This document shows, one piece after another, positions 53,688-63,469 of a stretch of 64,000 nt of DNA. The notes under the pieces are model-generated. The model did not search any database, was not told where the DNA came from, and saw nothing but the letters and a program-made list of their open reading frames with translations. The position numbers were made by a program, and so were the translations under genes. Position 1 is the first letter of the stretch. The number at the start of each line of letters is the position of its first letter. This DNA is from Eublepharis macularius (taxonomy: Eukaryota; Chordata; Lepidosauria; Squamata; Eublepharidae): assembly GCF_028583425.1 (NCBI RefSeq), contig NC_072801.1, forward strand, positions 63,007,766-63,071,765, written 5' to 3'.

Positions 53688-53804
53688 TAACTTTTGTGGT
53701 AGCAACAGCAGAGGCAGGGATGGCATTTTGTGTGCCCTCAAGTTTCATACAAGTTTCCAAAGGGATAAAAGAAACAGAGCAGCATATTTTAAACAAAATA
53801 ACAA

Positions 53805-53998
53805 TAATAACAGTGTGCTTATATACCACCCTTCTGAAAAAAGGCAGTGTTGTTATTATTTCCGCAATACAGCTGGGGAGCTGGGGCTGAGAGGAGTGGC
53901 TTACCCAAGGCCCCCTGCTGTGCTCATGGCAGTCGCGGGAGTTGAACCAGCAGAGTACTAATTCACAACACAATCCCTTGATCACTAGGCTACAGCAG
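53805..53998 (-). mobile_element. diverged tRNA/CORE-like SINE
   Basis: The plus strand reads 'ttacccaaggccccctgctg', 'ggcagtcgcgggagttgaac' and ends 'cttgatcactaggctac', the layout of a reversed tRNA-headed SINE. Diverged. Confidence 0.5.
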
Positions 53999-54084
53999 CA
54001 AAATGCATCTGCAACTGGCTACCCATAATGTATACCCAAGAGACAACATGCTATTAGGTTTGCCAACTGCCTGGAGAAATAGAG

Positions 54085-54215
54085 AGAGAGAAAGCCAGTT
54101 TGGCGTAGTACTTAAGAACAGCAGGATTCTAATCTGAAGAACTGGGTTTGATTTCCTACCCCTCTGCTTGAAGCCAACTGGGTGACCCTGGGTCCCCTTT
54201 AATATATGCTTAACT
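54085..54215 (+). mobile_element. CORE/MIR-like SINE, 5' part
   Basis: Begins 'gagaaagccagtttggcgta', continues 'gggtttgatttcctaccc' and 'cttgaagccaactgggtgac'. The body stops after 'ggtccccttt'. The same subfamily appears at 56.5 and 57.6 kb. Confidence 0.65.
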
Positions 54216-54257
54216 AGCAACGAAGCCTGTTGTGGGGGAAAAACATAATGGGCCCTA

Positions 54258-55895
54258 GAAAGGGGAGGGCGGGCAGGCAGGCATTCGCTGCTCCTCCATC
54301 ACTGATTCCAGCTGGTGAAAGAGGGGGGTGGGCATTGTCATCTGCTCCACGCCTGATCTCAGCCATGTGAAAGGTGGTAGACTTTGCTACCTGCTCCATG
54401 CCTGATATATGCTGAGTAAAGGGGGAGCATTGCCTCCTGTTCTGCGCCTGACTACAGCTGGGTGAAAGGGGGCAGGCATTGCTGCCTGCTCCGAGCCTGG
54501 TCCCAGCTGGGTGAAGGGGAGTGGGCATTGCCACCTGCTCCCCGCTGGGTGAAGGGAGGAACAGGCATTGCCTCCTGCTCCGCACCAGATCCTGACATGT
54601 GAAGGTGGTGGTGGGCTTTACTATCTGCTTTGCTTTGCTCCTGATCCCAGCTGGGTGAAGGGGGTGTGGGCATTGCCACCTGCTGTGCTCCTGATTCTGG
54701 CAGGTTGAGGGGGGCAGGCATTGCTGCATGCTTGGTTCCTGACTCTAGCATTGCCACCTGCTCTGTTCCTTATCCCGGCTGGGTGAAGGGAAGAAGGGCA
54801 TTGTCTCCTGCTCTACGTCTGATCCCAGCCAGGTGAAGGCACAAAGTAGGCATTGCCACCTGCTCCTCTCTTGATCCCAAATGGGTGGTGGCGGGGGGCA
54901 TTGCCACCTGCTCCACCATTAATACCAGCCGGGTTAAGGTGGGAGATGGGCATTTCCACCTGCTCTTCTCCTAATACCAACTGAGTTAAGGCGGGGGTGG
55001 GGCATTGTCACTTGCTCCACTCTGGATCCCAGTCGGGTGAAGGAGGGTGGGCCATCAGATCTGCTCCTGATTCCAGCTGGGTGAAGGGCAGTGGGTATTG
55101 TCACCTACTCTGCTCCTGATCTCAGCTGGGTTAAGGTGGCAGGTGGGCATTGCCACCTGCTCTGCTCCTAATGCCTGCTGGGTTAAGGAAGTGAATGGGC
55201 AAAGCCACCTGCTCTGTTTCTGATCCCAGCTGGGTGAAGGGAGTGTGGGCATTGCCAAGTGCTCCACTCCTAATACCAGCTGATTTAAGGTTGGGGGTGG
55301 TATTGCCACCTTCTCTGCTCCCAATAACAGCTGTGTTAAGGTGGAAGGGGAAATTCCACCTGCTCTGCTCCTAATTCCAGTTGGGTTAAGGCGGGGGCAG
55401 GCATTGCCACCTGCTCTGCTCCTGATCCCAGTTGGCTGAAAGGGGGGGTGGGCATTTCCACTTGCTCCACTTCTGATCCCAGCTGGGTGAAGGGGGGCGG
55501 GCATTGCTAACTGATCTGCTCCTGATCTCAGCTGGGTGAAGGGTGGGTGGGTATTGTCACCTGTTCTGCTCCTGATCCCAGCTGGGTCAAGGTGGGGGGG
55601 GCATTGCCACCTGCTCCACTCCTAATACCAACTGGGTTAAGGCGGGGATGGGCATTGCCACCTGCTCCGCTCCTAATACCAGCTGGGTTAAGGCAGGGAG
55701 AGGGCATTACCACCTACTCTGCTCCTAATACCAACTGGGTTAAGGCAGGGGGCAGACATTGCCACCTGCTCCACTCCTAATATCAGGTGGGTTAATTTGG
55801 GTGGTGGACATTGCCACCTGCCTCACTCTTAATACCAGCTGGGTGAAGGCAGGAGGCGAGCATTGCCACCTTCTCCCATCCTGCTCCTGGCCTGG
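54258..55895. repeat. minisatellite, about 32 units of about 50 bp
   Basis: The unit reads roughly 'gggcattgccacctgctc', then 'ctcctgatcccagctgggtg', then a G-rich spacer. I counted about 32 units, most 48-53 bp, a few shortened. Two sub-types occur: 'gatcccagctgggtgaag' to the left and 'aataccagctgggttaag' to the right. Because 50 is not a multiple of three, the minus strand gives long frames whose repeat appears in three translations; no gene is inferred. Confidence 0.9.
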
Positions 55896-56154
55896 GCTTC
55901 CCACCATGGCACATTTTCTGGAGTGATATGGTGCCTTGTCTAGGCAGCTCTCCATGGCAGCGCCCTCTGCTGGTGCACCAGGGTATAAAGTGAGTTGTCT
56001 GAAATACGCTTACTCAATTATATAGTAAGATAACTATTTATCAGGTGATGTTATTTACCTTACTGCCATGAAAATCTTCAATGGCCCATTTCCACACATT
56101 AAGTCTTCATAAAATGGTCAGGACATTTTTCTCCTGGCCTGTTGGTATATATGG

Positions 56155-56395
56155 TATAGTGGTTAAAAGGCTGGGACCAGGAGACACAGATTCAAATGTC
56201 TACTCTGCCATGGATCTGGGAGACTCCAGTTCGAACCCCTCCTCTGGGTGACCTTGGACTAGCTGCTTTCTCTAATCCTAATGTGCCTCACAAGATTATA
56301 CTTGTGAAGATAAAATGAAAGAGGTGAGAAGTTGAGAACAATGTTGTAAGCTGCTTTGGTTCCACAGGGGGGAGAAAAACAGGGTATATGTACCT
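56155..56395 (+). mobile_element. CORE/MIR-like SINE
   Basis: tRNA-like head 'tatagtggttaaaaggctgg', 'gttcgaacccctcctctggg', CORE-like 'aagattatacttgtgaagat' and end 'gtaagctgctttggttcc'. Confidence 0.65.
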
Positions 56396-56477
56396 AAATG
56401 CATTTGAAAAATTTGCTTTGGGGAAATGATACCTTCAGCTTTGCCCTTCCCATGTGCCCACCCAAAATAATTCTTTC

Positions 56478-56592
56478 CCAGGGGTGACCCAAGGTCATCC
56501 AGTTGGCTTCAAGTGGAGGAGTGGGGAATCGAACCTGGTTCTCCAGATTGGAGTCCTGCTGCTCTTAATCACTACACCAAACTAGACCCAGA
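56478..56592 (-). mobile_element. CORE/MIR-like SINE fragment
   Basis: The plus strand reads 'gggtgacccaaggtcatcc', 'gtggggaatcgaacctgg' and 'cttaatcactacaccaaac', the reversed head of the 54.1-kb subfamily. Confidence 0.65.
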
Positions 56593-57619
56593 TGGGAGCA
56601 AAAGAGGAAGAGCAGTGCCCCTGAGCCTTCTCTTTCACATCCTGTTGTCTCCCTGCCTGCTCTTTTCCTGGGCCCACTTCACCCGCCAACCCTGCCCCCA
56701 CCCCCATCACACACCACCTGCATCACTTTTTGAAACTGATGTTTGTTTTCCATTTCTGAAAAGTGAAATGGAAACCAAAACTTTGAAGCTTCCCCTTCTT
56801 ATGCTGATGAAGTTATAGGGGGGAAAAAAACTTAGCTCACTTAACTGCTGTTTCATTTGTTCAGTATTGAATAAGGAGGAACTCGATTTCCAGGAGTGCC
56901 TTGACCAAATGCAGCTGAACAATCAATGTCTCATATTTCCAGTGTTCTTACAGTGCTTTGGGGGAAATGCTCTGCCCTGGGGGGGGGGAGGGGGGACTGA
57001 GGCACAATTAGCGATGCTGACAAGGAGCTGCCAGGAAATATTAGCTTTTATTAAACAACAACCTGAAAAAGTGCAAGCTGGACTTGCTTGCCCGGCTTTT
57101 GGAGTACAGAGGAGTTGCTTTCACCTGGAGTGTGAGGTCTGGCTCGCACATTCTGTTCTCTACCATGATTCAGAGCAGAGAAGCAGGGCAAAATCTGGAT
57201 ATGTGCTTGCTGGCTATGACTGGGCTCAACAGTAAAGCAAGAGGAATAAGTTGTTCTTCCCATCTACACCACATTTGAGAGTGTAGGAGCCAAGCAAGGG
57301 GGGAAAGCTGGCAACTGTAAGAAAGTGGTCTCAAGAGATCCATCAGTAAAGGGATAAAGAGGGACCACAAACTTCACTACTATTACTGTAAACAGTGAGG
57401 GACCACAGACTTCACTACTATTGCTATAAGTATGATCGTACTGGCAATTCCTATATTGTTTAATATACCGGTAATGGAATTTGCCTATTCTCTGTTTCAA
57501 CATTGTTTAATCTGTAAACCTTTCTTTTTCTTTTTTCCCTTTTCTTTCGCTTTAAATCTTGCAAATTGCATGTGTATACCCATTACATGTATGTTACATG
57601 TATATGGAAATGTCCTGAT

Positions 57620-57850
57620 ATTGAGAGCCAGTTTGAGGTAGTGGTTAAGAGTGGCAGGACTCTAATCCAGAGAACTGGGTTTGATTTCTCCCCTCCTCCG
57701 CTTGAAGCCAGCTGGGTGACCTTGGGTTGGGCCAGTCATAGCCAGAGCGCTCTCAGCCCCACCACTTCACAGGGTGAATGTTGTGGGAATAACATACTTT
57801 GTAAACTGCTCTGAGTGCGATAAACCAAATGTTATTGTTATTATGACACT
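57620..57850 (+). mobile_element. CORE/MIR-like SINE
   Basis: Head 'gagagccagtttgaggtagt', 'gggtttgatttctcccctcc', 'cttgaagccagctgggtgac', 'cacttcacagggtgaatgtt', tail 'aaactgctctgagtgcgat'. Nearly complete. Confidence 0.7.
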
Positions 57851-58160
57851 GACTCATGCTATGTAATTTGCCTTGCATCTCAGTGAGACAGGCAAACTAT
57901 AAATGATGTAAATATAAATAAATAATTTAATTTTAATTTAATTTATTGTATTTATATTCCTCCCTCCCCGCTTTCGCAGGCTCAGGTCGGATAACAGAAT
58001 ACAAATATACACATGATTAAAAACACCCTAAAAAACACAATCATCTCAGCTACATCTATTACATATAAATAATTTTTTTTAAATTTTTTAAAGCAGCACA
58101 TAGCAAAAGTTTAGTGTATCACACAGAGGTGTGATAATAAATAAATAAATAAACTTTGCC
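57850..58160. repeat. LINE tail remnants and AT-rich low complexity
   Basis: 57850-57935 resembles the L2-like tail in plus orientation ('ctcagtgagacaggcaaact', 'ataaataaataa'). 57935-58160 is AT-rich with further TAAA repeats and a possible reversed LINE/SINE tail ('tatttatattcctccctccc'). Confidence 0.4.
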
Positions 58161-58163
58161 TAG

Positions 58164-58340
58164 TAGGCTTGCCACCATCCAGGTGGGGTCTGGAGATTTG
58201 GAATTACAGCTGATGCCAGACTACAAAGATGGAGTTCCCTGAAGAAAATGATTGCTGAGGTCTTTCCCTCAAACCACACTCTCCTCCAGTTCCACCCCCA
58301 AATCTCCAGGAATTTTTCAACACAGATTTGGCAACTCTAG
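58164..58340 (+). mobile_element. short non-autonomous DNA element (AGGGTTGCCA type)
   Basis: Starts TAGGCTTGCCACCATCCAGG, has 'acccccaaatctccaggaat' and ends TTTGGCAACTCTA. It abuts the sacsin-like promoter. Confidence 0.65.
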
Positions 58341-58399
58341 CAACTTTGATCTTTCTCCGAAGTCTCCCCTTCTGACTTCCACCAGCACAGCGAGCCCCA

Positions 58400-58618
58400 C
58401 GCCGCCTTTCCGCAAGCCACGCAACAGGAGCTGAACTGCTTTCGGTTTCCATTTCTGAGGCTTCACTCTCGAGAAGCGAAACCGGCGGAAGCTTTAAAAG
58501 CCGGCGGGTGAAAAGCTCCCAGCTGGTGTCCTGCTGCGGCGTTCGGACGTTTCCGTGCGATTGCGGAGCCGGGCGGGAATCTGCGTTGGGACCTTAAGCC
58601 GCCATCCTTCCTGAGACG
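58400..58618 (+). promoter_or_regulatory. CpG-rich promoter and non-coding exon 1 of the sacsin-like gene
   Basis: CpG-rich sequence with a TATA-like ctttaaaag near 58492. It ends in a consensus donor ACG|GTAAGT (exon end 58618). The next exon on this strand with an acceptor is the ATG exon at 62800, so a first intron of about 4.2 kb is inferred. The transcription start is not defined. Confidence 0.6.
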
Positions 58619-58744
58619 GTAAGTTGAGCAGGAGCGAGGTTAGTTCCTCTCTTCGAGAAAGAGCTAGCAGGGCAGGGAGGAGGAGGGCAAAGACGTTTGG
58701 AAGGTAGATTGCTAATTACCCACAAGAACGTCATACAAAGGGCG

Positions 58745-59070
58745 GTATAGCAGGATAGCGGGTCGCCGTGTTGGTCTGCAGTAGAACGGCAGGGTTCGAG
58801 TCCGGTGGCACCTTCCAGACCAACAAGCTTTTCAGAATGTTCGCTTTGGAGAGGCAAAGCTCTTTTCTTCAGACACCTTCTGTCTTGAAAATCTTTGTTT
58901 CAGTCCAGTGGCAGGCGCCTCAGAGACCATCAAGATTTTCAAGGGTGTGAGATTTTAAGAGTCAAAGCTGTTCTTCACATACCCGCTTTGGTTCTCCAGA
59001 TCTTATACCCTGAAAATCTTCTTGGTCTCGAAGGTGACGATGGACTCCAGTCCTGCTATCCAAAGGATGT
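58745..59070. mobile_element. Penelope-like terminal fragments (two adjoining)
   Basis: 58745-58880: 'gccgtgttggtctgcagtag', 'gagtccggtggcaccttcc', 'caacaagcttttcagaatg'. 58890-59065: 'cagtccagtggcaggcg', 'accatcaagattttcaaggg', then sense 'ataccctgaaaatcttcttg' and 'gactccagtcctgctatcc'. The second part is a facing pair. Confidence 0.6.
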
Positions 59071-59450
59071 GATGCTCTAGCACACCTCTGGGAATACCAC
59101 TAGCGAGGCATGAAGGCAACAGCCTCTGGCATTTCTTTGTATGTTGCTGCTGAGCCTTGGAGGTTCCATTAAACTGAACTTTTAAAAATGCTCTTCATGT
59201 GGGTGTGTTGTGGGGGGGGGAAGGTTTGTTTTTTAAGCATTGAGGTTGTTCAAGAATAGAGCGCCCCCATCTGGTGGGGCAGTGCCCTTTACCCCCTTCA
59301 GAAGACCGAAGCTGCACTAAGAGGTTTGGTGTGGTAGAATGGTTAGTGTTGCAGATGGGCAGAGAGAGATTGGGGTCTTCTGGTTCTCCTACGCCCCCAA
59401 GGTCATCAGTCCGGAGTCTAACCTACTTTGCAGGGGGGGGGGAAACCAAT

Positions 59451-59620
59451 AGAGTCCCGTGACACCAGCCTAATTTATTCTAGCATAAACTTTTATTGGA
59501 CAGTTTTCATGAGTCACAGCTCACTTCCTCAGATAAAGTGAGCTGTGACTCACAAAAGCCCCTACCACTATTTTTGTTAGTCTTAAGGTGCTACTGGACT
59601 CTTGCTGTTTTCTACTGTGT
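59451..59620. mobile_element. Penelope-like terminal inverted pair
   Basis: Left: 'agtcccgtgacaccagcc', 'tctagcataaacttttattg', 'catgagtcacagctcac'. Right: 'gtgagctgtgactcacaaaa', 'tagtcttaaggtgctactgg', 'actcttgctg'. The centre 'ttcctcagataaagtgag' joins them. Confidence 0.7.
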
Positions 59621-59689
59621 TAAAACAGAATCTAATGAATGCCCCTGAACAGATTATCCTTTTGGCTGGAGCCTGAGTCACACCTCTCC

Positions 59690-59945
59690 CCCCCTCCCCC
59701 CAGTATCTGATGAAAGAAGATCTGACTTATGAACGCTTATGATGGAATAAATGCTGGTCGTCTGTATTTTGGTGCTGCAGACTAAAATGTGTGTGTAATT
59801 TCAGGTGGGTAGCCTTGTTGTAGAACAGCAAGATTTGGGCCCAGTAACACTTTAAAGATCAACTAGAGTCCCAGGGTATGAGCGTTCAAGAGTCAGCTCT
59901 TGCATCTGATGAAGGGAGCTCTGACTCTCAAAAGCTAACCAGAGC
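59690..59945 (+). mobile_element. Penelope-like terminal fragments
   Basis: 59700-59775 carries a sense fragment ('ctgatgaaagaagatctgac', 'ttatgatggaataaatgctg'). 59800-59945 carries an antisense start ('ggtgggtagccttgttgtag', 'ggcccagtaacactttaaag') facing a sense end ('tctgatgaagggagctctga'). Confidence 0.55.
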
Positions 59946-60005
59946 TGGCCCTGCTTAAGCTTCCTAGATCTGATGAGATCAAGCTTTGTCTGGACTGTCC
60001 AGGTG
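59940..60005 (-). mobile_element. 5S-rRNA-derived SINE fragment
   Basis: The minus strand contains 'cttgatctcatcagatctag' and 'aagcttaagcagggccagc', the 5S promoter part only. Confidence 0.6.
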
Positions 60006-60728
60006 AGGGCTGTACCACAGTCCCCAGTGAGAACTGCCTGCCTGCCGGGGGCTTGCTCTGGGGATAAAATGGAGAAGAAATTTTGTCTTGACTTCTGTGA
60101 TTTGTAGGGTGGGGGTAAAAAAGAGATGGATAAAATGGCATCTGGGCAATGACATTGCAAATGCGCACATGTTCACTTGCACAATATGAAATGCACCAAG
60201 GGTTGTCTCCTCCCCTTGGTTTCTTGCCTGTAGGAGAGGCAAACCTCCCAAAGGCTTTTTGGCACAGAGAGACGGTGATGGGAAAAGGCTGAATGAATCT
60301 TTAGAACAAGAAACAAAGTTCATGTAATGCCTTTTTAGGGCCAACCAAAATGACAGTAAACATTATGTAAGCTTTTGAGCTCATCAGTCCAGATGTTGCA
60401 ATTTTTTTAAAAAATGGAGGAGGGGAAAACTAATTTTCCAGATCTTAAGATACACTCAGGCCACCTTTGGGGGTTAGACTCCCACAGTCTCTAATTTAAT
60501 GGCTGTAGGTGTGAGATTACAGCACTTGGCTTCTGGAAAGAAGGAACAAACAATGGAAAGTCGTCTTGCCTAGGAAAACAGAGTCTAGCAGTCTGCCTTG
60601 CCCGTGGCTTTAAAACTCAACTAAAAGATGGCACCCTGGCAAACCACTTTGGGGCACAAATACTTTTCTATAAAAGCTCAATGTGTTTGTTTATGAAACT
60701 CTGGCTGGAGCTTTGCCCCCGCCCTCTC

Positions 60729-61367
60729 AAGGAACTTTCCCCTTTGCGGAAATTGTGGTCTTTGGATAGTTGTTAAGGGGGAGATAGAAACTTACTTAAA
60801 GTTAAAAGGGGGTATATTATTATATTCTATTGAATTAGTATAGAGTTATAGTATTAGTATTATAAAGTTAAGAGTAAGATAGCATATTCATATGGGAAGT
60901 CATAAGGTTGAATAATAAGGTTTTATAGGTAATAGGGAGTATATACGATATTTTAGTGATGTAATAGAAGTAATAGATTTATAATATAGATAATAGGTAT
61001 TTAAGGAATAGTATATTACATATATATTTTTTCTTTTAGTTAGTATATGTACCTATTATATACTTATATAATTTTTATACTCTTAATTTAGATAAGTATT
61101 ATATTAAGATAATACAATTAAATAGACTAGATTAGTATGTATTATATATATATATATTATATATATTATTATAGACTTTAAGAATTTATATTATATATTC
61201 TTTAGGTTAAGTTGGGTATGGAAGACTGTTCGGAGTCATTAGAAAAGGGGGGGGAAAGGATGGGGAAAATGCAATGGGGTGGAAAATGATAATGATTATT
61301 ATGTTTATGTTTGTAAACCCATCCAATAAAAAATTCTTTAAAAAAAAAAAGGAACCTTCCCCTTTGC
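60729..61367 (+). mobile_element. 5'-truncated L1-like LINE 3' end with target duplication
   Basis: The body (60748-61348) is very AT-rich and ends with AATAAAAAATTCTTT followed by an A-tail. A 19-bp duplication with one mismatch (aaggaactttcccctttgc / aaggaaccttcccctttgc) lies at 60729-60747 and 61349-61367. Poly(A) and a long duplication fit L1-type insertion. No coding part remains, so the family is inferred. It lies in the sacsin-like gene's first intron. Confidence 0.7.
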
Positions 61368-61686
61368 CCTCACCAAATACCCTTCTTCTTTGGCCCCCAC
61401 TCTCCTTCCTACCCCGTTTCCCTTTGTGTGTCCCCCAAGACCCTTCCTCTTTGTTTTGGAAAGGGGAAGGCTTTCACTGCAAGGGAGGGGGGCTGGAAGC
61501 TTGGCATTCCCACCTTGCAGTTTTTGTAGGGGCCCTGCTAGTATTGTTTAAATTCAAGGGGAAAACCCCAAAGGCACAGAAACTGCAGATTCTCTAATTT
61601 TAGCTCATCTGAAGACCTGTACATGTGGTATGCCATAGACGTGGTTGCCCACTTAACTGTTTTGCCAGAATTGAACACTTATCCAC

Positions 61687-61775
61687 TGGCACTGCAATCC
61701 TAAGCAGAGTTAAACCCTTCTAAGTTAATCAAAGCCAGTGGGCCAAGGAGGGTGTAACTCTGTTTCTCCTACCCC
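61687..61775. repeat. short palindromic MITE, diverged
   Basis: 'ctgcaatcctaagcagagtta' opposed to 'gtgtaactctg', with a loose middle; related to the 53.6-kb copy. Confidence 0.5.
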
Positions 61776-62371
61776 GCCCCAAAAGCTACAAGATAGACTG
61801 CTTTTGCAACCAACTAGAATTTTAAAAACAGTTTATGAAATAGTAATTTTAGGAGCCTTACTGTTTGCTTTCTTTTCTGTTTTGTTTGTTTGTTCATAGC
61901 ATTCATTTTACAGTTGTTAGGTTGTTTAAAGGCTCAGGGTGAGACAGAGCGCAGCTTTAGGCCTCCATTTGCTTTTGCTGTGAAGCCACGCCCCTTCTTT
62001 GTAATTTTTATGCAGAGAATTGTGTTTGTTCTTGTTGTACGGTTGTGTTTTGTTAATATTTCTAAAGTTCTGTTGGGAGCAGGAACACACAACCCATGTA
62101 CCTTCTCTGTGTATAACCTGCTTGTTGCCTGCAAAGATGCATGGCCAGTTATAGCTTAATTCAAAGTTTGTTTTATTCAGAAATCTTGCCAAGTTTAAGG
62201 GGGAAACTTTTCTACTAAATGTGCTCGAGGCTGTGCTTTTAGCATTGAATGATGTTTGAAAGAGGCCTTGGTATGTGTGTTCATGCACTTTCACATCTAG
62301 TAAACTGGTTTTGCAGGGGTTTCTATTTAAAAATAATGACCAGAAGTCACAGCAGGACAAAAAAAATATTG

Positions 62372-62617
62372 CCTGTAACCAGGGCTTTTTTTCAGCTGGA
62401 ATGCGATGGAACAGAGTTCCGGAACCTCTTGAAAATGGTCTCATGGCTGGTGGCCCCGCCCCCTGATCTCCAGACAGAGGGGAGTTTAGATTGCCCTCCA
62501 TGCCACAGCGCAGAGGGCAATCTAAACTCCCCTCTACCAGCCATGTGGCCATTTTCTCCAAGGGCAACCCACTGAGTTCCACCACCTTTTTTCCAGAAAA
62601 AAAGCCCTGCCTGTAAC
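62372..62617. mobile_element. hAT-like MITE, copy 3
   Basis: Body 62380-62609 (230 bp), ends CAGGGCTTTTTTTCAGC and GAAAAAAAGCCCTG, with the perfect 8-bp duplication cctgtaac at 62372-62379 and 62610-62617. The interior is similar to copy 2. It lies in the sacsin-like first intron, about 190 bp upstream of the ATG exon. Confidence 0.88.
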
Positions 62618-62807
62618 CATTGGAAGTGATGCCTCATCGTAACCGACTTTGGGCTGGAGGCTTGCTAAGAGAGTTTAAAGTATCATAGCAGTTTTTGTGT
62701 ACTTCTTTCAGTGTTCATAGCAAAGCAGTGTGCAGACTGTACTGATGACATATTGCGATTTTCCCCCAATTCTCTGCATTTTTCTCCCCACTTTTGCAGG
62801 TTTCATC

Positions 62808-62830
62808 ATGTCTGAGAAACGGGTGGAAAG
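62808..62830 (+). CDS. sacsin-like gene, first coding exon
   Basis: Exon 62800-62830 has an acceptor (cccacttttgcag, ending 62799) and a strong donor (AAG|GTGAGT). It encodes MSEKRVE plus two bases of an Arg codon, which the next exon at 63339 completes. The start is the first ATG in the exon, with context catcATGT. It joins in frame to the Sr1-like exon, which supports the assignment. The gene belongs to the sacsin family of chaperone-like proteins with Hsp90-type ATPase repeats. There is no room for the N-terminal ubiquitin-like domain of true sacsin, so this is a sacsin-like paralogue. Confidence 0.7.
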
Positions 62831-63092
62831 GTGAGTGAAAAGAATGATTTCTCAGGACAGAAAATGTCTCTTGATAGGTCTGAATTCAGACTTGACACCA
62901 AATCAGAAACCAGTCAACGCGGGGGGCATAAAACCATGGCTTTACATGGTTTAGCATGGTGTCTGGATGGGCAAACCATAGTTACAGGTTGCCCCACTCA
63001 AAGGACTATAGAAATGAATGAATTTATAAAGTGGAGTGCTGAGAAGATTGAAAATAGACAAGGGGCTTGAAATCATGATTTGCCTGTTTTAT

Positions 63093-63194
63093 GTTTGCAG
63101 TGCAATCCTATGCAGAGTTACTCCAGTTTAAAGGCTCATTGATGTCCAGTAGTTTTCGTTAGCCTGGAGTAAAAGTGTATAGGATTGTACTGAA
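63093..63194. repeat. short palindromic MITE
   Basis: 'tgcagtgcaatcctatgcag', 'agttactccagttta' opposed to 'gcctggagtaaaagtgtata' and 'ggattgtactg'. It lies in the intron between the two sacsin-like coding exons. Confidence 0.65.
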
Positions 63195-63338
63195 AGCATC
63201 AGCCATGGTTTGCTTGTAATGGTAAGCACAAACCGTATGACATCTTTATTCAGTTTGTGCCGGATGGACTGATCTAGAACCATCTTTGGTTTGATGGCAC
63301 CTTTTGCTCATCTCTTTCTTTCTCTCTTTTTGCCACAG

Positions 63339-63426
63339 GAAGGGCTTTCGACAGAGATCACCTCCATTTCTGAAATACTTGCAGAGCATTCTCCGCAAAT
63401 ACCCAGATGGGGGCCAGATCTTAAAA
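63339..63426 (+). CDS. sacsin-like gene, second coding exon (gene continues beyond the window)
   Basis: Acceptor ttgccacag ends at 63338 and donor AAA|GTAGGT follows 63426. The 88 bases complete the split Arg codon and encode KGFRQRSPPFLKYLQ then [14 protein letters not shown]. Human sacsin's first repeat, as remembered, reads [27 protein letters not shown], followed by ELIQNAEDAGA, the ATP-binding block of the Hsp90-like fold. That block would be the next exon, outside this window. The reading phase at the donor is 0. The following sequence is a LINE tail inside the intron. No alternative family fits the YPDGGQILK signature as well. Confidence 0.8.
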
Positions 63427-63469
63427 GTAGGTTCTGGGGTTGCTTGTTTGTTTGTTTTATAATCACATT

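Noticed and set aside
53509-53961. 150-codon frame
   Set aside because: It crosses a palindromic MITE and a diverged SINE.
54214-55955. Long minus-strand open frames across the minisatellite
   Set aside because: They follow from a roughly 50-bp repeat without stops. The same DNA is translated in three frames, with no domain and no exon signals.
61926-62585. 219-codon minus-strand frame
   Set aside because: It spans a hAT-like MITE copy and intron sequence of the sacsin-like gene, with no recognisable domain.
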